In this document: positions 56,894 to 64,000 of the stretch, piece after piece
How the letters are laid out: the number at the start of each line of letters is the position of its first letter
Position numbering within the stretch: position 1 is the first letter of the stretch
Assembly (NCBI RefSeq): GCF_000235625.1
Contig: NZ_AGTR01000014.1
Location: forward strand, 62,001-126,000
Length of the DNA stretch: 64,000 nt
Direction: 5' to 3'
Source of the DNA: Marinobacter manganoxydans MnI7-9
GTDB taxonomy: Bacteria > Pseudomonadota > Gammaproteobacteria > Pseudomonadales > Oleiphilaceae
Position numbers and translations under genes: made by a program
The notes under the pieces: generated by a model
What the model was told of the DNA's origin: nothing
The model's input: the letters and a program-made list of their open reading frames with translations, nothing else
Database searches by the model: none

Positions 56894-57102
56894 TGCCAGG
56901 CCTGGGCAAGCTTCTAGCTGACTGCCATGTAGGCTTTTCGAGGATCGAGCAGTCATCTCAAGCGCATCCAGGCGTCCCAGATTATTATCCGACAGCTCAA
57001 CCCATACAGTATCGAAGCTGCGTTTTCTCGATTGTTACTGGCGAGGGCCCACGGGTACAACCACCCAAACGGACCATAGAGAACAAACGGCTGCCATCAC
57101 GT

Positions 57103-57726
57103 CTATTGAACAAATGAAATACAACCACGGGAGAGCCTGAGCTTCCCCTGACGTTCGAGCTCTTTGAGCAGTCTGCTGACGACTTCCCTGGCAGTACCGA
57201 GTTCTACAGCCAGCTCCTGATGCGTGATTCGTATACTGCCCTCGACAGCCCTCGTTTCCAACCAATGGGCAAGACGCTCATCCATGCGTCTGAACGCAAC
57301 TTCTTCCACCAGTAACATCAAATCATTCAATCGGCGCCCGTACGATTCCATGACACCAAGCCTGAAATCGGCAGACTGGTCCATCAGCCGGTCAAACAGC
57401 CCCCTGGGCACCATAAACACTTCGGCATCTTCTTCAACCACGGCTTCTGCCCGAAAGCCATCGCCTGTCATCAGACAGCCGATAGACAGTGTGCAAATAT
57501 CATCAGCCCCCATCCGATAAAGCACGATGCTGTGACCTGACAGGCCGGTCATCTGGACTTTTACGGTTCCATTCAGTACCAGAGGAAGTCCCTGACAGGG
57601 ATCCCCAGCCCGGAACAGAATCTTTCCATGCTCAAAGTGAAGAGACTGCAGGCTGCTGAGGACTTCTTTGCGAAGAGGCCCAGACAATGTTTCAAGAATG
57701 CTGTGTTGCACCATCGACTTTTCCAT
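57103..57726 (-). CDS. Crp/Fnr family transcriptional regulator
   Basis: 207 residues. Cyclic-nucleotide-binding-type sensor domain (LHFEHGKILFRAGDPCQGLP, VLNGTVKVQMTGLSG), a long dimer helix and a winged helix-turn-helix (ITHQELAVELGTAREVVSRL). No N-terminal cysteine cluster of the FNR type, so no iron-sulfur oxygen sensing is visible; C-T-L-S-I-G-C in the sensor domain is worth noting. Divergent from the DUF2892 gene, with a short palindrome between that may be its operator. Confidence 0.88.
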   Translation of the reverse strand: MEKSMVQHSILETLSGPLRKEVLSSLQSLHFEHGKILFRAGDPCQGLPLVLNGTVKVQMTGLSGHSIVLYRMGADDICTLSIGCLMTGDGFRAEAVVEEDAEVFMVPRGLFDRLMDQSADFRLGVMESYGRRLNDLMLLVEEVAFRRMDERLAHWLETRAVEGSIRITHQELAVELGTAREVVSRLLKELERQGKLRLSRGCISFVQ

Positions 57727-57762
57727 AGATCATCAGATTAGCTCAGCCCGGCGCCCGGCCTT

Positions 57763-57779
57763 GTGTGACTTTATCACTG
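57763..57779. promoter_or_regulatory. Candidate Crp/Fnr-type operator between divergent genes
   Basis: GTGA-CTTTA-TCAC (57765-57777) is a perfect inverted repeat with a 5-nt centre, in a GTGTGACTTTATCACTG setting. It resembles a CRP half-site pair with one base less in the spacer. It lies between the regulator's start (57726) and the DUF2892 start (57844). Confidence 0.45.
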
Positions 57780-57843
57780 AACCGCCAGCGAGCAGGCGCT
57801 AAAGTCCGTTCTGTCATCGCATATCAAGCAAGGAGAAAGGATC

Positions 57844-58032
57844 ATGAGCATCAATATGGGATCTGCGGACCGTATCATTCGCGCCATCGTCGGCATTGTA
57901 CTGCTGGCTCTCGTATTTGTGGGCCCGCAAACACCCTGGGGCTGGATTGGCATTGTGCCCCTGGCAACCGCTTTAGTGGGCAACTGCCCTGCCTATTCGT
58001 TGCTGGGCATCAAAACCTGCAGGAAGCAGTAA
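57844..58032 (+). CDS. DUF2892 (YgaP-like transmembrane) protein
   Basis: 62 residues, starting ATG with AAGGAGAAAGG upstream. Two membrane helices (RIIRAIVGIVLLALVFVG; WIGIVPLATALVG), the NCPAYSLLGIKTC end with two cysteines is typical of the YgaP membrane domain family. In YgaP this part anchors a rhodanese; here it stands alone. Function unknown, often next to Crp/Fnr regulators or rhodaneses, pointing to sulfur or redox stress. Confidence 0.88.
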   Translation: MSINMGSADRIIRAIVGIVLLALVFVGPQTPWGWIGIVPLATALVGNCPAYSLLGIKTCRKQ

Positions 58033-58045
58033 CCATGCGGGCATA

Positions 58046-58079
58046 AAAAAACCGGGGCAGCCATGCTGTCCCGGTTTTT
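58046..58079. terminator. Bidirectional intrinsic terminator, DUF2892 / merR
   Basis: AAAAACCGGGGCAGC pairs with GCTGTCCCGGTTTTT around CAT (one G-T pair), T runs on both strands. It ends the DUF2892 gene and the long minus-strand translation operon ending in merR. Confidence 0.92.
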
Positions 58080-58098
58080 CTTCTGAGTCTGGCGAACT

Positions 58099-58464
58099 CT
58101 ATTTGACGGGCGCGTTCAGCACCTCGAGTACTTCCTCCAACTCGGTAATCATTTGCCGGATCAGTTGCTTGTACTGGGACGTGTCGTCCTTTACCTCGTG
58201 GCTACTGAGTTTCTGCTTGGCGCCACCGATGGTGTAGCCCTGGTCGTAGAGCAGGCTCCGAATCTGGCGAATGGTAATAACATCCGCCCGCTGATAATAC
58301 CGGCGGTTGCCCCGGCGCTTTACCGGCGACAGCTGGGGAAACTCCTGTTCCCAATAGCGAAGTACGTGCGCTTTTACCGCGCACAACTCCGCCACCTCAC
58401 CGATGGTGAAATAGCGCTTCCCCGGAATCGTGGGAAGTTCGTTGTTATGACTGGGTTCCAGCAT
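58099..58464 (-). CDS. MerR family transcriptional regulator
   Basis: 121 residues. The MerR helix-turn-helix is at the N-terminus: [40 protein letters not shown]. The C-terminal coiled coil is short and has no metal-binding cysteines, as in the MerR protein conserved behind ihfA in many Gammaproteobacteria, whose role is not settled. Its start lies inside the end of ihfA (20-nt overlap), so the two are coupled. Confidence 0.9.
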   Translation of the reverse strand: MLEPSHNNELPTIPGKRYFTIGEVAELCAVKAHVLRYWEQEFPQLSPVKRRGNRRYYQRADVITIRQIRSLLYDQGYTIGGAKQKLSSHEVKDDTSQYKQLIRQMITELEEVLEVLNAPVK

Positions 58465-58747
58465 ACGCTTCTACTTTTTGCTTTAGTTTTTGTCCCGGGC
58501 GAAACGTAACGACACGCCGTGCACTGATGGGAATCTCTTCACCGGTTTTCGGGTTCCGTCCCGGCCGCTGCTTCTTGTCCCGAAGGTCGAAGTTACCGAA
58601 ACCCGACAGCTTCACCTGTTCGTTATGGCTGAGAGCGCCTCTGATCTCATCGAAAAAAGCTTCTACCATTTCCTTGGCTTCGCGCTTGTTCAGGCCCAAT
58701 TCCTCGTACAACCGCTCTGCCATTTCCGCTTTCGTCAAAGCCGCCAT
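58445..58747 (-). CDS. ihfA: Integration host factor subunit alpha
   Basis: 100 residues. DNA-bending HU/IHF family: [39 protein letters not shown], and the beta arm [20 protein letters not shown]. It forms a heterodimer with IhfB and bends DNA at specific sites. The ribosome-binding site GAGGAG overlaps the pheT stop codon, giving the classic pheT-ihfA coupling. Confidence 0.97.
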   Translation of the reverse strand: MAALTKAEMAERLYEELGLNKREAKEMVEAFFDEIRGALSHNEQVKLSGFGNFDLRDKKQRPGRNPKTGEEIPISARRVVTFRPGQKLKQKVEAYAGTQS

Positions 58748-58750
58748 TTC

Positions 58751-61123
58751 TCAACTCCTCAGTGTTGCCCCCAGCTCTTCTTTCAATGCGTCGATCACAC
58801 CGTTGAAGAGCGAATGCACTTCATCCTCGTTCAATGTACGTTCGGGATGCTGCCAGAACAGGCTCAGGGCCAGGCTCCGGTTACCTTCACCCAGACTCTC
58901 GCCCTCATAGACATCAAACGCACGCAACGCTGTCAGCTGCTCACCGGCATGCTTTCTGGCCACACGCTCTACATCGGCGAACGCTACCTCACTCCCGATA
59001 ATAATAGCCAAATCCCGACGAACTTCCGGGAATTTTGAAATTTCTTTGAAATTAGGCACATATCCGGTAACGATTGAATTCAAGAATAGCTCAAACATCA
59101 GGATCGTGCCATTAAGTTCAAGATTTTTCTGAACTTGTGGATGCAGAGTCCCCAGCCAGCCCACGTGCTCGCCGTCGCGCATGAGTTCTGCAGTCTGTCC
59201 CGGGTGCAGCGCAGGATGCTGGCTGCCAACAAAATGGATCTCAATGCCCAGCAGACTGAACAGACTCTCCAAATCCCCTTTTACATCAAAGAAATCCGCG
59301 GTTCTGCGACCGTTTGCCCAGTTTTCAGGATACTGGCTGCCAACCACCACACCGGCCAACATCGGTTGTTGATCAATCCGCTCGCCCTCCTGGAGGAAGC
59401 GCAGACCGGTTTCGAACAGACGTATGCGCGGCTGCTGGCGATTCTGGTTATGGGCCACGGTTTTCAACAAGCCACTCCAGAGGCTGGTACGCATCACCGA
59501 CAGATCCGAAGAAATCGGATTGGCCAGCGCGATGCCCTGACGATCGGGGTCCACCAGTTGCTGAACCTTAGGATCGACAAAGCTGTAGGTCACCGCCTCC
59601 TGGTACCCATGATCCACAAAGAAGTTGCGGATGGCCGATACCGGGCGAACAGCTTCCTGCTCCGGGCGCAGACCGAGTGAGCCCGTAGGCTCGGTTACAG
59701 GCAGATTGTTGTAGCCATAAATTCGACCGACTTCCTCGATCAGGTCTTCTTCAATAGAGATGTCCGGGCGGAAGCTGGGCACACTGACACGCCAGCCGTC
59801 TTTCAGGAGCTTTTCCACCCGCAGGCCGAGCCTGGTCAGGATCTCCTCGACGGTGGTGCGATCAATTTCCATACCCAGAACATCGTTAAGCCGGCGGGAT
59901 CGCAGGTCGACAACCCGATCCTCGGGAATATCCTCATCGCTGGCAACTTCGACGATTTCGCCAGGCTCACCACCAACGATGTCCATCAGCAACCGGGTGG
60001 CCCGCTCCATCGCATCCCGCGCCAACTTGTAGTCAACACCTCGCTCGAACCGGTGCGATGCGTCAGTGTGCAAACCATAGTGACGAGCCTTGCCCGCCAG
60101 CGTAATCGGATCGAAGTAAGCGGATTCCAGCACCAGGTCCCGCGTTTTCGGACTGACTCCGGAATGCTCACCGCCCATGACACCGGCAATGGCAATCGGC
60201 TTCTCATGATCCGCGATCACCAGCGTTCCCTGGGTGAGCTCGACCTCCTGACCATCCAGCAGAACGAGCTTTTCACCAATTCGCGCCATGCGGACAACGA
60301 TCCCGCCCTGGATTTCGTCACGATCGAAGGCGTGCATGGGCTGGCCTAGTTCCAGCATGACGTAGTTGGTGACATCCACGGCGGCATCAATGGAGCGAAT
60401 ACCTGAACGGCGAAGCTTTTCCTGCATCCACAGGGGCGATTCCGCCTGCAGGTTCACATTGCGCAGAATACGGCCAAGGTACCGCGGGCAGCCTGCCGGC
60501 GCCTCCACCCGGATATCAGGCACTTCAGAGTGCACCGATTCCACGGGCTCGATTGCCGGGCTGTTGACCAGCATGCTGTTCAGAACACCCACTTCACGGG
60601 CGATACCCTTGATAGACAGGCAATCGGCGCGATTCGGAGTCAGATCCACATCAATGGTGACATCGTTCAGCTTCAGGTAATCGGCCACGTCCTGCCCCAC
60701 CGGTGCGTCCGCCGGGAGCTCCATCAGGCCATCGTGATTATCGGAGAGCCCAAGCTCTGACTCGGAACAAAGCATGCCCTCAGAAGGCTGACCGCGAAGC
60801 TTGGCCTTCTTGATTTTGAAATCACCGGGCAGAACCGCCCCCACCACGGCAAAAGGAACCTTCATACCTTCACGGACATTGGGAGCGCCACAGACCACCT
60901 GAACCTCGGAGGCACCATCACTGACCTGGCAAACCCGCAGCTTGTCTGCATCAGGATGTGGCCCTACTGACTGAACTTCTCCAACGACCACGCCGCTGAA
61001 TTGACCGGCCACCGGCTCGAAACCGTCCACTTCCAGACCTGCCATGGTGATCTGGTCCATTAATTCCTGGGTATCGATTTGCGGGTTAACCCACTCGCGC
61101 AGCCACTGTTCACTGAATTTCAT
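58751..61123 (-). CDS. pheT: Phenylalanine--tRNA ligase beta subunit
   Basis: 790 residues. N-terminal tRNA-binding domain (VVVGEVQSVGPHPDADKLRV), B3/B4 editing region, B5 (RRLNDVLGMEIDRTTVEEIL) and the C-terminal FDX-ACB anticodon-binding domain (FPEVRRDLAIIIGSEVAFAD). Full length for the family. With PheS it forms the heterotetramer that charges tRNA-Phe. 60 nt behind pheS in the same operon. Confidence 0.98.
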   Translation of the reverse strand: MKFSEQWLREWVNPQIDTQELMDQITMAGLEVDGFEPVAGQFSGVVVGEVQSVGPHPDADKLRVCQVSDGASEVQVVCGAPNVREGMKVPFAVVGAVLPGDFKIKKAKLRGQPSEGMLCSESELGLSDNHDGLMELPADAPVGQDVADYLKLNDVTIDVDLTPNRADCLSIKGIAREVGVLNSMLVNSPAIEPVESVHSEVPDIRVEAPAGCPRYLGRILRNVNLQAESPLWMQEKLRRSGIRSIDAAVDVTNYVMLELGQPMHAFDRDEIQGGIVVRMARIGEKLVLLDGQEVELTQGTLVIADHEKPIAIAGVMGGEHSGVSPKTRDLVLESAYFDPITLAGKARHYGLHTDASHRFERGVDYKLARDAMERATRLLMDIVGGEPGEIVEVASDEDIPEDRVVDLRSRRLNDVLGMEIDRTTVEEILTRLGLRVEKLLKDGWRVSVPSFRPDISIEEDLIEEVGRIYGYNNLPVTEPTGSLGLRPEQEAVRPVSAIRNFFVDHGYQEAVTYSFVDPKVQQLVDPDRQGIALANPISSDLSVMRTSLWSGLLKTVAHNQNRQQPRIRLFETGLRFLQEGERIDQQPMLAGVVVGSQYPENWANGRRTADFFDVKGDLESLFSLLGIEIHFVGSQHPALHPGQTAELMRDGEHVGWLGTLHPQVQKNLELNGTILMFELFLNSIVTGYVPNFKEISKFPEVRRDLAIIIGSEVAFADVERVARKHAGEQLTALRAFDVYEGESLGEGNRSLALSLFWQHPERTLNEDEVHSLFNGVIDALKEELGATLRS

Positions 61124-61183
61124 GGTTATTGCCTTGTCCTGATGCGGTTATGCCTGTTTGATTGGATGCCGTGATCTTGCCGG

Positions 61184-62227
<1,044 letters not shown>

Positions 62228-62233
62228 TCAAAA

Positions 62234-62268
62234 ACAAAAATAGGGGAAGAGCGTGCCCTTCCCCTATC
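62234..62268 (-). terminator. Intrinsic terminator / attenuator between rplT and pheS
   Basis: On the minus strand ATAGGGGAAG pairs with CTTCCCCTAT, followed by TTTTTG. About 20 nt upstream a second hairpin (GGCG...TCATGA-TT-TCATGA...CGCC) could compete with it. In E. coli the equivalent gap carries the pheM leader and attenuator; I see no phenylalanine-rich leader frame here, so the mechanism would differ. Confidence 0.75.
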
Positions 62269-62334
62269 AGGAGGCGCCGTCATGAAATCATGAGACGCCC
62301 ATATCGATCAGCAATCGATGAAAGAGCTAAGCGA

Positions 62335-62688
62335 TCACAGGGACGCTTTGGCCTTCTCAACAACAGCGGCAAACGCCTGCTGCTCGTTCATGGCCAGATC
62401 GGCCAGAACCTTACGATCGATTTCAACGTTAGCCTTTTTCAGACCAGCGATCAGACGGCTGTAAGACAGACCGTTAGCGCGGGCACCAGCATTGATACGG
62501 GCAATCCACAGAGCGCGGAAAGCACGCTTGCGGTTACGACGGTCACGGTAGGCGTACTGACCGGCCTTGATAACCGCTTGCTTGGCTACACGGAATACCC
62601 GGCTACGAGCGCCGTAGTAACCTTTGGCCTGATTGAGAATCTTTTTGTGACGACGGCGTGCGACCACACCACGTTTTACACGAGCCAT
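62335..62688 (-). CDS. rplT: 50S ribosomal protein L20
   Basis: 117 residues, full length. [40 protein letters not shown] and [20 protein letters not shown] are diagnostic. L20 is an assembly protein and, in enterobacteria, represses the rpmI-rplT mRNA. Last gene before the pheS attenuator. Confidence 0.99.
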   Translation of the reverse strand: MARVKRGVVARRRHKKILNQAKGYYGARSRVFRVAKQAVIKAGQYAYRDRRNRKRAFRALWIARINAGARANGLSYSRLIAGLKKANVEIDRKVLADLAMNEQQAFAAVVEKAKASL

Positions 62689-62738
62689 ACTTTAATCCTT
62701 CTACCTGTACTTTCTAAGGAATGATACTCGCGGCTGGA

Positions 62739-62930
62739 TCAGCACGCGGTCATACGCTTGATAGATGCAACATCCGACTTGGCGATGAGCTTGGTGCCGC
62801 GCAGCTGACGCTTACGCTTCGGGCTCTTCTTGGTCAGGATGTGACTGGTGAAGGACTGCTTGTGCTTGAAGCCGGTGGCGGTTTTCTTGAACCGCTTGGT
62901 GGCTCCGCTTTTGGTTTTCATCTTAGGCAT
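62739..62930 (-). CDS. rpmI: 50S ribosomal protein L35
   Basis: 63 residues: [40 protein letters not shown]. Normal length. 50 nt before rplT. Confidence 0.98.
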   Translation of the reverse strand: MPKMKTKSGATKRFKKTATGFKHKQSFTSHILTKKSPKRKRQLRGTKLIAKSDVASIKRMTAC

Positions 62931-62988
62931 TTTTTAAAACTCCGCATTCTATTTTTAAATAAACAATAATGTGCCCCTGAACGACAAA

Positions 62989-63008
62989 TCCCCCGCATGC
63001 GCGGGGGA
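62989..63008 (-). other. GC-rich hairpin between infC and rpmI
   Basis: TCCCCCGC pairs with GCGGGGGA, only a short loop between them, 17 nt behind the infC stop. The minus-strand T tract is poor (ATTTGT), so it is more likely a processing or partial-termination signal than a full terminator. Confidence 0.5.
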
Positions 63009-63025
63009 CAAGCACCCGATCAGGT

Positions 63026-63568
63026 TCACTTCTTCTTGCGGGGCGCCACAACCATGGTCATCTGCCGGCCTTCCATTTTCGGCCGCATCTCTACCTGGGC
63101 AAGCTCTTCAATATCTGCTTCTATGCGCTGCATGAGCTGCATACCAATTTCCTGGTGTGCCATCTCACGGCCACGGAAGCGGATAGTGATTTTGCCGCGG
63201 TCCCCGTTTTCAAGGAAACGTACCAGGTTGCGTAGTTTGACCTGATAATCCCCTTCTTCAGTTCCTGGACGGAACTTAAGCTCTTTGACCTGCGTCTGCT
63301 TCTGCTTTTTCTTGGCAGCCGCCTTGGCCTTCTTCTCGTCGAAGATTTTCTTGCCGTAGTCCATTATCTTACAGACGATCGGATCGGAATCCGTAACCTG
63401 GACCAGGTCAAGAGATGCCTCTTCTGCTTGCTTGAGAGCATCCTCTATTGGTACTACACCGACCTGATTGCCTTCTGCGTCAATCAGTCGGACTTCGGTT
63501 GCGTCAATATTCTCATTGATAGGCGCCTTTGGTGTGCGCCCACCCCGATTCGCTCGCTGTTTAATAAT
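63026..63568 (-). CDS. infC: Translation initiation factor IF-3 (ATT start)
   Basis: 180 residues when read from an ATT at 63568, the length of E. coli IF-3. The N-terminal domain, encoded upstream of the first in-frame ATG at 63364, reads [19 protein letters not shown] and continues through [18 protein letters not shown], so an ATG start would lose 68 residues including half of the protein's conserved N-domain. GGAG lies five bases before the ATT, and the ATT overlaps the thrS stop by one base. Rare AUU initiation is the known basis of infC autoregulation: IF-3 itself discriminates against it. C-domain: [34 protein letters not shown]. Confidence 0.96.
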   Translation of the reverse strand: MIKQRANRGGRTPKAPINENIDATEVRLIDAEGNQVGVVPIEDALKQAEEASLDLVQVTDSDPIVCKIMDYGKKIFDEKKAKAAAKKKQKQTQVKELKFRPGTEEGDYQVKLRNLVRFLENGDRGKITIRFRGREMAHQEIGMQLMQRIEADIEELAQVEMRPKMEGRQMTMVVAPRKKK

Positions 63569-64000
63569 CAGATCTCCGTCTTTGTTTTGCCCTTGCGTTC
63601 AACATCTTCACTTAAGAATTGCTCAAACGCTTCAAGCGATAAAGTTCCCAAATCTTCGCCCTTGCGGGTTCTCACCGCAACGGCGTTGTTGTCGACTTCT
63701 TTGTCACCGACAACGACAAGGTAGGGAACCTTGTTAAGAGTATGCTCGCGGATTTTAAAGCCGATCTTCTCGTTTCTCAAGTCAGCATTAACCCTATAGC
63801 CCAAAGAATCCCACTTTTTCGCCAGATTCTGACAATAATCACGCTGATTATCGGTAATATTGAGAATCGCAACTTGAGTCGGCGCGAGCCAGGTCGGGAA
63901 AGCGCCTTCATATTCCTCGATCAGGATACCAATGAAACGCTCGAAGGAACCCAATACAGCCCGGTGAAGCATAACCGGGGTCTTCCGCTCTGAGTTGTCG
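63568..64000 (-). CDS. thrS: Threonine--tRNA ligase, C-terminal part (5' end beyond the window)
   Basis: The last 143 or so codons are inside the window. They cover the end of the class II catalytic core ([20 protein letters not shown], motif 3) and the anticodon-binding domain ([37 protein letters not shown]). It charges tRNA-Thr. First gene of the thrS-infC-rpmI-rplT-pheST-ihfA-merR series. Confidence 0.96.
   Translation of the reverse strand, partial: DNSERKTPVMLHRAVLGSFERFIGILIEEYEGAFPTWLAPTQVAILNITDNQRDYCQNLAKKWDSLGYRVNADLRNEKIGFKIREHTLNKVPYLVVVGDKEVDNNAVAVRTRKGEDLGTLSLEAFEQFLSEDVERKGKTKTEI

Noticed and set aside
57780-58100. Search for a direct repeat of the tRNA-Pro 3' end as an attachment site
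   Set aside because: No copy of the T-arm and acceptor sequence was found by eye here, so an att site is not called.

Overview
The window looks like chromosomal DNA of a marine gammaproteobacterium, most like Marinobacter or a close relative. This rests on gene content only: the thrS-infC-rpmI-rplT-pheS-pheT-ihfA-merR order, a VolA/Pla-1-type lipase lipoprotein, a BCCT transporter, a glucosylglycerate gene set, a rhombosortase with a GlyGly-CTERM substrate, and the retropepsin / 7TM-transglutaminase / ATP-grasp operon. No species call can be made without a search. No integrase, transposase, CRISPR array or rRNA was seen.

Layout. 1-6.9 kb (minus strand): an orphan type VI secretion module of VgrG, a DUF4123 adaptor, a VasX-like 1130-residue effector and a DUF6708 membrane protein cut by the window edge; three of the four genes start in ATGA overlaps. 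7-9.1 kb: two convergent zinc-less MDR oxidoreductases. 9.2-14 kb (minus): glycerate kinase, HAD phosphatase, GpgS-like transferase and a GH13 phosphorylase, which together could make and recycle the compatible solute glucosylglycerate. 14-18 kb: SelO, class I fumarase and an enoyl-CoA hydratase. 18.3-24.3 kb: two convergent lipoprotein hydrolases, a lipase and a penicillin-amidase-family acylase. 24.4-26.8 kb: an AMACR-type CoA racemase and a divergent AraC regulator. 26.8-29.1 kb: RmuC and a small exported protein. 29.4-33.2 kb: an unknown small protein, then the aspartic protease / inactive transglutaminase / ATP-grasp operon. 33.2-36.7 kb: a BCCT transporter and a membrane-anchored glutamate-synthase-domain protein, followed by tRNA-Pro(GGG).

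36.9-50.3 kb holds the most unusual content: one minus-strand run of five tightly packed genes encoding a membrane-anchored parvulin-type foldase, a 609-residue exported protein, a 2564-residue exported protein, a multidomain GlyGly-CTERM surface protein and its rhombosortase. I read it as an export, folding and surface-sorting locus built around the giant protein. Divergent from it is a NarL-type response regulator. Next to that lies a second minus-strand operon, 51.1-56.9 kb, joining an ABC-type substrate-binding protein, a BarA-like hybrid kinase with a degenerate receiver, and a TonB-dependent receptor, with no permease. Together these suggest a ligand-sensing system next to a surface-protein locus; a regulatory link between them is inference.

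57.1-64 kb: a Crp/Fnr regulator divergent from a DUF2892 membrane protein, then the conserved translation and nucleoid block running on the minus strand from thrS (cut by the right edge) to merR, including infC with an ATT start.
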